Part shown: positions 37,956-46,932 of the stretch, in pieces | How positions within the stretch are numbered: the stretch's first letter is position 1 | Layout of the letters: each line of letters starts with the position of its first letter | Source of the DNA: Calothrix sp. C42_A2020_038 | GTDB lineage: Bacteria; Cyanobacteriota; Cyanobacteriia; Cyanobacteriales; Nostocaceae | Direction: 5' to 3' | Length of the DNA stretch: 64,000 nt | Assembly (NCBI GenBank): GCA_015272395.1 | Contig: JACYLQ010000045.1 | Span: 124,001-188,000 of the forward strand | Notes under the pieces: model-generated | What the model saw: only the letters and a program-made list of their open reading frames with translations | The model's database searches: none | Told to the model about the DNA's origin: nothing | Position numbers and translations under genes: made by a program

Positions 37956-38656
37956 TTATGAATTGTATTATTTAATCTAGGTAACGTCGGTGCAGCAGCT
38001 TTGAGATTTTTTAATTCATCCTGTAATAATCTTTTATAAATATTGGGCAAATAACGACTCATCGAATTAGTTTCAATGCCATATCCTAAACTTGTCCAAG
38101 TCGGAGATAATAATTTTAATACATCCTTGACTTTACCCTGACGTAATAATTGGGAAACATCAACACCCCAAACTTTGGAATCACTTAGCCAGCGATGAAC
38201 CACTATATCTTGATACTCAGCTTCAAAACTATAGGAAGTCCAAAACATTAGTTGTGATGGATTTGGATGATAAAGAGGTGCTATTTGATACCAAGTTTTG
38301 TTAATAATTTGGTAGCGGCCAGCAGCAGTAGAACAGTTACCTTTATTGGGACCATTGACTATAGTAACGCAGATTTGTGGATGACGACTCAGGTCATTAA
38401 CATGCTGTCCACCATACAAAACTGAATAAGGGCGATTAGTATTAGATTCACTGGCGGAGATTGTTCGCATTAACGCCCGAATATAGGGGTCTCCACCCTT
38501 CATAACTAATGGTGGTTGCCGTTGATTAAAAGTCGGGTCGGAAAACGATGAACGCAGGTCACCGCGTATCAGCCATTGTACCAAAAATACGAAACCGAGC
38601 AGTGCAATAAGAGGAGCGATAAGTTTTTCAGCCCCTTTGAGTTCAATGTCCTTCAT
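37949..38656 (-). CDS. Membrane-anchored lambda-lysozyme-like glycosidase (GH104 type)
   Basis: 235 residues. An N-terminal membrane segment (IAPLIALLGFVFLVQWLI, residues 12-30) anchors a domain like the lambda phage endolysin: ALMRTISASESNTNRPYSVLYGG with the candidate catalytic Glu, LSRHPQ and CSTAAGRYQIINKTW. Such enzymes cut peptidoglycan glycan strands. The cyanobacterial form is probably a housekeeping wall-remodelling enzyme rather than phage cargo, since no other phage gene is near. Its 3' end overlaps the menH stop region by seven bases on the opposite strand. Confidence 0.82.
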   Translation of the reverse strand: MKDIELKGAEKLIAPLIALLGFVFLVQWLIRGDLRSSFSDPTFNQRQPPLVMKGGDPYIRALMRTISASESNTNRPYSVLYGGQHVNDLSRHPQICVTIVNGPNKGNCSTAAGRYQIINKTWYQIAPLYHPNPSQLMFWTSYSFEAEYQDIVVHRWLSDSKVWGVDVSQLLRQGKVKDVLKLLSPTWTSLGYGIETNSMSRYLPNIYKRLLQDELKNLKAAAPTLPRLNNTIHNQ

Positions 38657-38795
38657 CGATTCCTTCGACTAGCTTTTACTATATTATTAAATCTCCACTC
38701 AAGAATTGGAGTTTTCTGACTAGTGTTACTACATAATGTCTAGCATAAATTCCTGTAAAAGACAGTTCAATTGGATAATGCAAATGGTAAATTAG

Positions 38796-39551
38796 TTAAG
38801 CTATTGCTGCCATTAATTGTTCAGCCATTTCAAAATTAGCTGTGACATTTTGCACGTCATCTAATCCTTCGAGAGTATCGATTAGTTTGAGGAGTACACG
38901 TGCTTGTTCAGGGTCACTAACTTCAACGCTATTATCTGGAATCCAACGCAGTTCGACATCAGTAATTTTAAAGCCTTGTTTTTTCAGGGTTTGGCTGAGA
39001 GTTTCCAATTCTGTGACTTCGGTAAATACTTCCGCCGTTTCTTTGTCGGTCATTTCATAAGATTCGGCGCCGCCTTCGAGGGATGCCTCGAGCAATTTAT
39101 CTTCATCAACTACAGATTCGACAAAGCATACACCTTTTTGCGTGAACATCCAACTTACACAACCAGTCTCACCAAGGTTTCCTCCATTTTTGCTAAATGC
39201 CACTCGCAGATCAGCAGCGGTACGATTACGATTATCAGTTAGTGCTTCGACTAAAATAGCCACACCACCTGGTCCATACCCTTCGTAACGAATTTCTTCG
39301 AGGTTGGTGCTATCTCCTGTTAAATTACCGGCGCCTTTCGCAATGGCACGCTCGATATTATCATTCGGAATACCAGCGGCTTTAGCCTTTTCAATCGCAG
39401 TTCGTAATTGAAAATTTCCCGATGGGTCTGGAATACCGCTACGTGCTGCCATAATAATCGCACGTGACATTTGCGTAAAGGTTTTACCCCTTTTGGCATC
39501 AACTACTGCTTTCTGGCGTTTAATATTTGCCCATTTACTATGTCCTGCCAT
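38796..39551 (-). CDS. yebC: YebC/PmpR-family protein
   Basis: 251 residues, full length, with the diagnostic MAGHSKWANIKRQKA start. Also visible: GIPNDNIERAIAKG, YEGYGPGGVAILVEALTDNRNRT and GGNLGETGCVSWMF. The family binds DNA or ribosomes; recent work on the group points to relief of ribosome stalling at prolines, and older work to transcription control. Single gene on the minus strand. Confidence 0.96.
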   Translation of the reverse strand: MAGHSKWANIKRQKAVVDAKRGKTFTQMSRAIIMAARSGIPDPSGNFQLRTAIEKAKAAGIPNDNIERAIAKGAGNLTGDSTNLEEIRYEGYGPGGVAILVEALTDNRNRTAADLRVAFSKNGGNLGETGCVSWMFTQKGVCFVESVVDEDKLLEASLEGGAESYEMTDKETAEVFTEVTELETLSQTLKKQGFKITDVELRWIPDNSVEVSDPEQARVLLKLIDTLEGLDDVQNVTANFEMAEQLMAAIA

Positions 39552-39880
39552 AATCCAAAAAATTCAACCAAATATATTTAACTATCTATAATAAATCTAC
39601 ACTTATGCCAAGTCATTGCTAGCCTACTTTACCAAGGGAAGATAAAAAAAGTAAGGTTGTAGAGGAAGCGGGAGGAGGAGTCTGTGTGCTATGTTTTTTC
39701 GTGAAAACACTGTTCTGTTGCTACAGGATAAATTTCTAAATAACGACTGTTATATTTAGGAAGGAAATTTTGAATATCCTTAATAGGACTTCAGAAGCCT
39801 ACACTATAGCCGTAGGGTTGGTGTAGGAAATGTCACTAGAACAGATAAAAGTTGATTGAACTTACCCTTGAAAATGCCTT
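39552..39880. other. Divergent intergenic region
   Basis: 329 bases between yebC and the solute-binding lipoprotein gene. Mixed composition; no clear hairpin or frame. It should hold promoters of both genes. Confidence 0.35.
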
Positions 39881-41227
39881 ATGCGGTTTTTTTCTAACAC
39901 TCGCGCTCGCAGAACTATCAGAAAAAAAGTTCTAACTTATTTAAGTTTGTTATCGGTAGCATTAATCAGTATCATCACCCTAATCACAGGGTGTCAGGCA
40001 CCTAATTTTAACGATAGTTCCAATCAAAGTGGAGTTATACATTTAACTTTATGGCAAGGTGTAAACCCACCACCAAACCGCGATGTGTTACAAAAACTAG
40101 TTGATAAGTTCAATAAAACTCACTCAGATATTCAAGTTGAATCATTGTATGTTGGGCAGCAAGACCAGCAAATGCCAAAGATTTTAGCAGCAGTTGTTGG
40201 CAATGCCCCTCCTGATTTACTATGGTATAACCCAACTATTGGTGGTCAGTTAGTCGAACTGGATGCACTGATTTCTTTAGATGAGTACTTAGAAAAATCC
40301 CCTGTGAAGCCAGAGATAGACCCAACGCTGTTTGAGTCGATGGAATACAAAGGTAAAATCTGGTCTGTTCCATTTGCAACTAATAATGTCGGTGTTTTCT
40401 ACCGCCCAAGTTTGTTTAAAGCTGCGGGAGTGAGTATACCTAAAACTTGGGAAGAGTTTCGACAAGTAGCAAAAATATTAACGCGCGATACCAATAACGA
40501 CGGTTTAATTGACCAGCATGGTATGCTTCTACCTTTAGGAAAGGGAGAATTTACAGTTTTTACCTGGTTGCCGTTTATGTGGAGTGGTGGTGGTGAATTG
40601 ATAAAGGGTGAGCAGCAAGTAGCTGCAGCGGTTGATTTAGCAGATAATAAAGGTGCAGAATCAGCGTTACAATTTTGGCGAAATCTGATCACAGATGGTT
40701 CTGCTGTTTTGTCAGGTCCAGAACGCGGTTATGAAACCGATGCTTTAGTGACAGGTAAAGTTGCAATGCAGTTAACTGGACCTTGGACTTTAGGAGAGTT
40801 TCAAGCCAAAGGAATAGATTTTGGTGTATTCCCAATACCTGTTGGCCAACGTCCTTCTACTAGTATTGGTGGTGAGAATTTATTTCTATTTAAAACGGCG
40901 CCGGAAAGAGAAAAAGCAGCGTTTAAGTTTGCTGAGTATGCATTAAGTGAGGAATTTCAGACAGAGTTAGCATTAGGAACAGGCTATTTACCAATAAACA
41001 TAAAATCTCGTCAAAATCCCAAGTATTTAGAATTTGCTCAAAAACAACCTGCGGTGAATGTATTTTTAGACCAAGCAAAATTCGGACGTTCTCGCCCAAT
41101 ATTTCCAGGTTACAACCGAGTCTCAGAAAATATCGGTCGCGCAGTAGAAGCAGTTTTATTAGGTAAAACTTCTCCTACTGAAGCATTAAAACAGTCACAA
41201 CAACGATTAGATTTAATTTTTGACTAA
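39881..41227 (+). CDS. ABC sugar-transport substrate-binding lipoprotein
   Basis: 448 residues. A basic, hydrophobic leader ends in the lipobox LITGC, with Cys38 as the lipidated residue. The mature part is a family 1 extracellular solute-binding protein (LTLWQGVNPPPNRDVLQKLV, PDLLWYNPTIGG, WSVPFATNNVGVFYRPSLF, MQLTGPWTLGEF). It should deliver a sugar or glycerol-phosphate-like compound to an ABC importer. No permease or ATPase gene is next to it, so it must work with components encoded elsewhere. Confidence 0.9.
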   Translation: MRFFSNTRARRTIRKKVLTYLSLLSVALISIITLITGCQAPNFNDSSNQSGVIHLTLWQGVNPPPNRDVLQKLVDKFNKTHSDIQVESLYVGQQDQQMPKILAAVVGNAPPDLLWYNPTIGGQLVELDALISLDEYLEKSPVKPEIDPTLFESMEYKGKIWSVPFATNNVGVFYRPSLFKAAGVSIPKTWEEFRQVAKILTRDTNNDGLIDQHGMLLPLGKGEFTVFTWLPFMWSGGGELIKGEQQVAAAVDLADNKGAESALQFWRNLITDGSAVLSGPERGYETDALVTGKVAMQLTGPWTLGEFQAKGIDFGVFPIPVGQRPSTSIGGENLFLFKTAPEREKAAFKFAEYALSEEFQTELALGTGYLPINIKSRQNPKYLEFAQKQPAVNVFLDQAKFGRSRPIFPGYNRVSENIGRAVEAVLLGKTSPTEALKQSQQRLDLIFD

Positions 41228-41265
41228 GAAGTTGGGTTTCTGAAGCTATTGCTGCCTCTGCTTCT

Positions 41266-42132
41266 TTACAAAGTATTTGGCTCTATACCTAGTTCTCGAA
41301 GTTTTGCTGCGAGACGTTCTTTTTCTTGTTTTTCTTGGTCAGCGCGTCGTGCTTCTTGGTCAGCGCGTTGTGCTTCTTGGTCAGCGCGTCGTGCTTCTTG
41401 TTCAGCGCGTCGTGCTTCTTGTTCGGCGCGTCGTGCTTCTTGTTCGGCGCGTCGTGCTTCTTGTTCGGCGCGTCGTGCTTCTCGTTCAGCACGTTGTTCT
41501 TGTTGTTTTTCGGATTCTTCAGGAGTGGGCATTAATTGCCCATCGGGCGTAAAATAGCGCAGTTGTTTCTGGTAAACTCCTAAATACAACTTTAACTGCT
41601 GACTCCATAACAAACCTTGAGTGTTTGGTTGAAGCGGTTCGTAAACATTATTAACTAAGGTAAAACCTTTGAATTCCAAACTAACAGGGTCGAACCAGAA
41701 ATAATCAGGGGTGTGAAAGGTATCTTGGTAAAGCTCTTTCTTAAACCCTCTATCAATTTTTGCTGTCTTTTTAGAAAGAATCTCGATAATAACATTTGGA
41801 AACTTACCATTTTCATTCCATACAATCCAACTGCTACGAGGCTTACGGACAGTATCTAGTACCACGAAAAAGTCTGGTCCTCGGAAATCCTCCGATTTGT
41901 CCTGATTTTGGCTGTAAAAAATTGTTAAATTACCTGCGGCAAAGAAATCGGTTCTATCTTGCCACCACCATTCTAAGCATTTTATCAGCAGCAGCATTTG
42001 CTGCAAGTGTTGATACGTTTCCAATTGCGGCTCGTCACTATCTAATTCCTCTTGAGGAAATATATCATGTGAGAGCATATCTTCACATGTATGTTCCAAG
42101 GTCTGAATTTCTGAGGTTTCGATATTTTCCAT
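41266..42132 (-). CDS. Uma2-family (DUF820) nuclease-like protein with heptad-repeat tail
   Basis: 288 residues from ATG 42132. Residues 50-200 are a Uma2/DUF820 domain of the PD-(D/E)XK fold: GPDFFVVLD (catalytic Asp) and PNVIIEILSKKT (Glu...Lys). Uma2 genes are very numerous in cyanobacteria and of uncertain role. The C-terminal 75 residues are a near-perfect heptad array, EARRAEQ/EARRADQ, ending KLRELGIEPN. It is a predicted charged coiled coil encoded by a 21-bp minisatellite (41341-41487). The longer frame to 42198 adds 22 residues without support. Confidence 0.85.
   Translation of the reverse strand: MENIETSEIQTLEHTCEDMLSHDIFPQEELDSDEPQLETYQHLQQMLLLIKCLEWWWQDRTDFFAAGNLTIFYSQNQDKSEDFRGPDFFVVLDTVRKPRSSWIVWNENGKFPNVIIEILSKKTAKIDRGFKKELYQDTFHTPDYFWFDPVSLEFKGFTLVNNVYEPLQPNTQGLLWSQQLKLYLGVYQKQLRYFTPDGQLMPTPEESEKQQEQRAEREARRAEQEARRAEQEARRAEQEARRAEQEARRADQEAQRADQEARRADQEKQEKERLAAKLRELGIEPNTL
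41341..41487 (-). repeat. 21-bp coding minisatellite, seven copies
   Basis: Seven consecutive 21-base units (variants of GCGCGTCGTGCTTCTTGTTCG on the plus strand), with a degenerate eighth, encode EARRAEQ heptads in the Uma2-like gene. Copy number is likely to vary between strains. Confidence 0.9.
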
Positions 42133-42343
42133 GACACAGCAAGCGTGGAATTGAGTCTTACTTCTAGTGTAGCGTAGTAAATGTAGAGATGCGTTCACGA
42201 AGTGTCTCGCAGGGAAAATTTCGCATCTTTGATATGATGCGGTTATTATAGTGAAGCTCCTAATTGCTGCGGCAAATAAAATGCTCTTAGAGCTAGCGAT
42301 TGGTGATGCATATGCCAGGGTAAGCGCATTAATAAAAATAAAA

Positions 42344-42369
42344 TAGAGACGTTATAGATAACGCCTCTA
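42344..42369 (-). terminator. Inverted repeat acting as typA terminator
   Basis: Arms TAGAGACGTTAT (42344-42355) and ATAACGCCTCTA (42358-42369) pair with one mismatch. On the minus strand they follow the typA stop by 24 bases and run into TTTTATTTTTATT. It is related to the GAGACGCGAT palindrome at 55546. Confidence 0.65.
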
Positions 42370-42392
42370 CCCTAACTCTCAATTCCTAACTC

Positions 42393-44186
42393 TTACCGTC
42401 TACCTGCGAGTTTCTTTGCCATTTTACGTAAACGAATTGATTGGGGAGTTACTTCTACAAGTTCGTCTGGCCCAATGTATTCGAGCGCGCGCTCTAAGCT
42501 CATTTCAACAGGCGCCTGCAACTGCACTAGTTCATCTCCACTTGCTGCACGGTGGTTAGTTAACTGCTTGGTTTTGCAAACGTTTAAATCTAAATCCTGC
42601 GGACGGTTATGTTCACCAACTATCATACCTTTGTAAACTTTAGTACCAGGTGTGATGAAGAATACACCACGGTCTTCAGCGTTTTTCATCGCGTAGAAGG
42701 TTGATACACCTTCTTCAAATGCAATTAACACGCCTTTGTTACGTGCTTCAATTTCACCAGATAACCCCCGGTAGTCTAAGAAACTGTGGTTCATGATACC
42801 TTCACCACGAGTCATTCGCATGAACTCACCACGGAAACCAATTAAACCACGTGCGGGAATCACAAACTCTAGCTGGGTACGTCCACCGTTACCGGGTTGC
42901 ATGTCTTGCATTTCACCTTTGCGCTGTCCCAAACGCTCGATACAGCTACCAACCGCATCTGCTGGAACGTCCAAAACCAGAAGTTCGTAAGGTTCGCAAG
43001 GTTGCCCGTTAACTTCACGGTAAATTACTTGTGGCTGCGAAACTTGGAACTCGTAACCTTCGCGACGCATTGTTTCGATTAAGATACCCAAGTGTAATTC
43101 CCCACGTCCAGAAACAAGGAATTTGTCAGGAGAATCTGTTTCTTCAACACGCAAAGCCACGTTGGTTTCAAGTTCACGCATTAACCTGTCTCTAACTTGA
43201 CGCGATGTCACCAACTTACCTTCTTGCCCTGCAAATGGTGAGTCGTTCACCCAGAAGGTCATTTGTAAAGTTGGTTCGTCTACCTTGATTAATGGTAGTG
43301 CTTGTGGGTCATTGGGGTCAGTAATCGTTTCACCGATATTTGCATCTGCAAAACCAGCAACCGCCACAATGTAACCAGCAGAAGCTTCTTCCATATCTAC
43401 GCGACGCAAACCTTCAAAGCCCATCAACTTGCTAATTTTGCCTTTGATAATGGCACCTTTTTCATTGATTAATGCAGCCTGTTGTCCCATACGGATTGTA
43501 CCGTTATGGATGCGTCCAATTACGATACGTCCCAAATACTCCGAGTAATCAAGAGTTGTAACTTGTAATTGCAAAGGCTTATTAACATCACCAACTGGTG
43601 GTGGAACATGGCGCAGGATTGCATTAAACAACGGTTGCATATCCTTGGATTCGTCTTCTAACTTATCTTTGGCGAACCCAGACAAACCTGATGCGAATAA
43701 GTATGGAAAATCACACTGGTCATCATCGGCGCCGAGTTCTAAGAATAAATCAAGAACCTTATCGATGGCGCCATGTGGGTCAGCTTGAGGACGGTCGATT
43801 TTGTTGACAACAACAATCGGTCGTAAACCTTTTTCTAACGCTTTCTTTAATACAAATCGCGTTTGAGGCATCGGCCCTTCGTTTGCATCAACAATTAAGA
43901 TACAACCATCGACCATACCTAATACACGTTCAACTTCGCCACCGAAGTCAGCGTGTCCAGGAGTGTCAACAATATTGATTAGCGTATCTTTATATTTGAC
44001 TGCTGTATTTTTAGAGAGAATCGTAATTCCACGCTCACGTTCTAAATCATTCGAGTCCATAACGCAATCCGGAACGTCTTCGCCTTCGCGGAAAATGCCG
44101 GATTGTCTAAGGAGAGCATCAACCAAGGTGGTTTTGCCGTGGTCTACGTGGGCGATAATAGCGACGTTACGGATAGGGAGCGTCAT
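42393..44186 (-). CDS. typA: Ribosome-associated GTPase TypA/BipA
   Basis: 597 residues, full length. A translational GTPase related to EF-G that assists ribosome assembly and stress growth. G motifs: [15 protein letters not shown] (G1), the RGITI switch (G2), [12 protein letters not shown] (G3) and NKIDRP (G4). A beta-barrel, domain III and V, and the TypA-specific C-terminal region ([32 protein letters not shown]) follow. Divergent from the small gene at 44525. Confidence 0.97.
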   Translation of the reverse strand: MTLPIRNVAIIAHVDHGKTTLVDALLRQSGIFREGEDVPDCVMDSNDLERERGITILSKNTAVKYKDTLINIVDTPGHADFGGEVERVLGMVDGCILIVDANEGPMPQTRFVLKKALEKGLRPIVVVNKIDRPQADPHGAIDKVLDLFLELGADDDQCDFPYLFASGLSGFAKDKLEDESKDMQPLFNAILRHVPPPVGDVNKPLQLQVTTLDYSEYLGRIVIGRIHNGTIRMGQQAALINEKGAIIKGKISKLMGFEGLRRVDMEEASAGYIVAVAGFADANIGETITDPNDPQALPLIKVDEPTLQMTFWVNDSPFAGQEGKLVTSRQVRDRLMRELETNVALRVEETDSPDKFLVSGRGELHLGILIETMRREGYEFQVSQPQVIYREVNGQPCEPYELLVLDVPADAVGSCIERLGQRKGEMQDMQPGNGGRTQLEFVIPARGLIGFRGEFMRMTRGEGIMNHSFLDYRGLSGEIEARNKGVLIAFEEGVSTFYAMKNAEDRGVFFITPGTKVYKGMIVGEHNRPQDLDLNVCKTKQLTNHRAASGDELVQLQAPVEMSLERALEYIGPDELVEVTPQSIRLRKMAKKLAGRR

Positions 44187-44524
44187 AGTGCGCGTTCCAA
44201 TAATTTAGATGGGGTTTTCAGATATTGTTTACACGGCTGTACTAACAGAATACAGATTTTTTGGGTATCTCTGTAAAGAAGCCTTAACAATAATATTCTA
44301 ACCTTAATACTTCAGCATGGTTTGCTTTGACAAGACTCTTTTTGAAATTATCGTTAAGTAAAGGCTAAAATTACCTATCTTTATGTAGTACATGTATTAT
44401 AAATGTGAGTTGTACAATTCGGTAAGATGGGTAATTAAATATAAAGCTGCGAATTGTATAATACGGACTTTTCATAAAACTGGGACATTAATATTCTAGG
44501 GATGCGTAGTAATTCGTAGCATAT
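44187..44524. other. Divergent intergenic region, nothing specific seen
   Basis: 338 bases upstream of typA and of the small plus-strand gene. AT-rich, with no recognised repeat or RNA. Confidence 0.35.
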
Positions 44525-44785
44525 ATGACGGGTATCACCTTCCAATTTGGAGATCAATACGGACTTGAAAACTATCGTCGAGCTAGATTTTTTGCTGGTT
44601 GGCATCATGGTGCTTCAGGTGAAGTTTACACAAACGAGACGCTGCAAAAAATGACGTGGACAAACCTGGGTTATCGCTTAGGTGCTATTTTTGGCGTTGC
44701 TAGGGACGAAGAAATAGATGAAGTTTATCAATGGTGCCTTCGTTTATGGCATAGATGTAATTCTGATGGATATGTAAATTTTTAA
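44525..44785 (+). CDS. Small hypothetical protein
   Basis: 86 residues, begins MTGITFQFGDQYG and is rich in aromatic and charged residues (RRARFFAGWHHGASG, VYQWCLRLWHRCN). It is soluble, with no known family recognised, but composition and length look genuine. It has its own hairpin at 44859. Function unknown. Confidence 0.6.
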   Translation: MTGITFQFGDQYGLENYRRARFFAGWHHGASGEVYTNETLQKMTWTNLGYRLGAIFGVARDEEIDEVYQWCLRLWHRCNSDGYVNF

Positions 44786-44858
44786 TCTTAAGTAAAGAAA
44801 AGTGAAGTATAAATAATTTTTAGACAAGTTTTCTTAGATAATTTTAGAGAGGGAAGTA

Positions 44859-44930
44859 AGAACAAGGTTGATTCACTAATTAAATGTAATATTTTATACT
44901 TAATTAGCATTGCCTTGTTCTTTTTCCCTT
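44859..44930. terminator. Large hairpin between the small gene and prs
   Basis: Outer arms AGAACAAGG (44859-44867) and CCTTGTTCT (44913-44921) and inner arms CTAATTAA/TTAATTAG (44876-44883 and 44900-44907) form an extended stem. It is followed on the plus strand by TTTTCCCTTTT. Likely ends the small gene and possibly also prs on the other strand. Confidence 0.65.
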
Positions 44931-44981
44931 TTCGATTATCAGTTTGCCTTTTTTGTAAATTAGCTCACATCCAAAAAAGGC

Positions 44982-46022
44982 TTATCGGAACATACTACTT
45001 ACAGAGCTATCTTCGTGTATGCGCCAAATCGTTTCTCCTAGTAGATTCGCCACGGATAGGACTACAAGTTGTGGAAAGCGTTTACGAAGCGATTCGAGAG
45101 AAGTGTCGTCACCTCGCATCGGGATTGTGTTGGTGACGATGACTTCTTCAAATATGCCGCTTGACAAACGTTCGATTGCTGGTGGTGAGAACACCGCATG
45201 GGTTGCACAAGCATAAACCTGTCTAGCACCTTCTTCGCGTAATAGTTTGGCGCCTTCGGTAATGGTACCACCAGTATCAATCATGTCATCCACTAGTACT
45301 GCTGTTTTGCCTTTAACATCACCGATTACGTTTAACACTTCTGCGACATTGTGCGCTTGGCGCCGCTTATCGATAATTGCTAATGGGGCATCATTCAGCT
45401 TTTTCGCAAACGCACGTGCCCTAGCCACACCACCGACATCGGGAGAAACTACGACAAGATCCTCAAGTTTTTTGCTTACCAAGTAATCTAAGAGAACTGG
45501 TGAACCGTATACATGGTCGAGAGGGATGTCGAAGTAACCTTGGATTTGAGCAGAGTGCAAGTCCATAGCTAAAACGCGATTGGCACCCGCTTCTGTAATT
45601 AGGTTTGCAATTAATTTAGCAGTAATTGATTCGCGTCCAGCCGTTTTGCGGTCAGCGCGTGCGTAACCATAGTATGGAATTACAGCGGTGACCTGCCGAG
45701 CAGAAGCACGACGGCAAGCATCAATCATGATTAGCAATTCCATTAGATTGTCGTTAACAGGGTTGCAACAAGGCTGGATAAGGTAAACATCACAACCTCG
45801 AATTGATTCCTGAATTTGGACATATAGTTCGCCGTCCGCAAATCGTTTACGAATCATTGGACCCAGGTCTATCCCCAGATAGCGGGCAACTTCTTGAGAA
45901 AGTTGTAAATTGGCAGAGCCAGAGAATAGCCGTAGGCGATTGTTTTCCGTTATTCCCGTTGGCGCTGGCTGCACTTTTAAAGTTGCAGAACTAAGCACAG
46001 CAGTTCCTCGATGTGCATTCAT
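44982..46022 (-). CDS. prs: Ribose-phosphate pyrophosphokinase
   Basis: 346 residues. It makes PRPP from ribose-5-phosphate and ATP for purine, pyrimidine, His and Trp synthesis. Motifs: LFSGSANLQLSQEVA, FADGELYVQIQESIRG, DLHSAQIQGYF (metal loop), VVSPDVGGVARARAFA and the PRPP-binding VLVDDMIDTGGTI. The first 30 residues are an extension typical of cyanobacterial forms, or the true start may be slightly downstream. Single gene. Confidence 0.96.
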   Translation of the reverse strand: MNAHRGTAVLSSATLKVQPAPTGITENNRLRLFSGSANLQLSQEVARYLGIDLGPMIRKRFADGELYVQIQESIRGCDVYLIQPCCNPVNDNLMELLIMIDACRRASARQVTAVIPYYGYARADRKTAGRESITAKLIANLITEAGANRVLAMDLHSAQIQGYFDIPLDHVYGSPVLLDYLVSKKLEDLVVVSPDVGGVARARAFAKKLNDAPLAIIDKRRQAHNVAEVLNVIGDVKGKTAVLVDDMIDTGGTITEGAKLLREEGARQVYACATHAVFSPPAIERLSSGIFEEVIVTNTIPMRGDDTSLESLRKRFPQLVVLSVANLLGETIWRIHEDSSVSSMFR

Positions 46023-46932
46023 GGCAATCTTAAATCATCAGAGATTTGGCTTTTTCTACACGAAAGTCCCCGAAAAATTAACCGTCAGTTGTTTGAAGCT
46101 TCAATGAAAGTTTTCACGTATGACTCCGTTAAACACGACTATTAAATTTTTAGGTACTAAACGTTGAAACCACCTTTTTGACAGCTTAACAGACATCAAG
46201 TCTTGAGATGAGACTCATTTTTGGGATTTTTTGGTCGAGATAGATAAACTCAACACGATTTTCTTCTTGGTCGAGCCGTTAAATTAGGCTCTACCCTCCT
46301 CAGTTATAACTAAGAACTAGTAGTTCATAAATTAATTTGTGTGGAGAGTAATGTTGAGTGAATCAGTTAACTCCGTGAAGGATTTCCCAAACACAAACAG
46401 TTTCTCCCGTTGGGGTTGGTAGCTCAGTTTGCTTGCAAGGGTTTTCCTTACTCACTCCGAAAGAAAGTTACCACCCAAGGAATAACGCAAAGCATTTCTC
46501 TGTCTGCAAATAAGGGGGCAGTAAAATATCTTATGCTATCCATTGCAAATTGTTGACATTGCTTTAACTCCCCGTATAACTTACTACTAAATTTTCAGAT
46601 GTGGTACAAATGCCTCAGTTTATTTACAACTACTGTTACCATTTTTGTAGCGAGTGGAAATTTTGATAACGTAACAGACTTGATTTCAGGTGTTAAATCA
46701 AACAATATATCCAAGAAGCTCGGAAACTCGTATTTTGATCGTGAAGTAATAAAGGATAAATGTAAAAATTGTAAAAATAAAGTTATGCAAGCTGTTTTCT
46801 ATGTACTAAGTTAACATCGGCATTATTAAGTAAAAATACCAAATATATGGGAGGCACTTACCTGGTTCAGTGCCTGTCTACAAAAAAGCTGATCTCTTTT
46901 CTGACCTGTGACCACACTAAACTCACATCACC
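46023..46932. other. Long intergenic region with a promoter and a possible structured RNA
   Basis: 910 bases between divergent prs and the Ser/Thr kinase gene. The segment 46340-46510 is less AT-rich than its surroundings. Complementary ends (GAGTGA 46356-46361, TCACTC 46452-46457) and a GGTAGCTCAG motif suggest a structured transcript but match no RNA family I know. A good promoter follows at 46553. A 71-codon frame at 46599-46814 is doubtful. Confidence 0.4.
46553..46580 (+). promoter_or_regulatory. Sigma-70-type promoter
   Basis: TTGACA (46553-46558), a 16-base spacer and TATAAC (46575-46580). It is 350 bases upstream of the kinase start, so a long leader or a small gene in between would be transcribed. 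Confidence 0.5.

Noticed and set aside
37949-38656. Phage endolysin as a sign of prophage
   Set aside because: The lambda-lysozyme-like protein has a cellular membrane anchor and no other phage genes are nearby; the same applies to the holin-named gene at 54796.
41289-41557. Several long plus-strand and alternate minus-strand frames over the minisatellite
   Set aside because: They are a by-product of the 21-bp repeat, which stays open in every frame; only the Uma2 frame has a domain.
46411-46480. tRNA-like GGTAGCTCAG D-arm motif
   Set aside because: No T-arm (GGTTCRANNCC) and no acceptor stem could be paired around it, so it is not a tRNA gene.
46599-46814. 71-codon plus-strand frame downstream of a good promoter
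   Set aside because: The composition is that of AT-rich non-coding DNA, with no ribosome-binding site and no recognisable domain; kept only as a remark in the intergenic entry.
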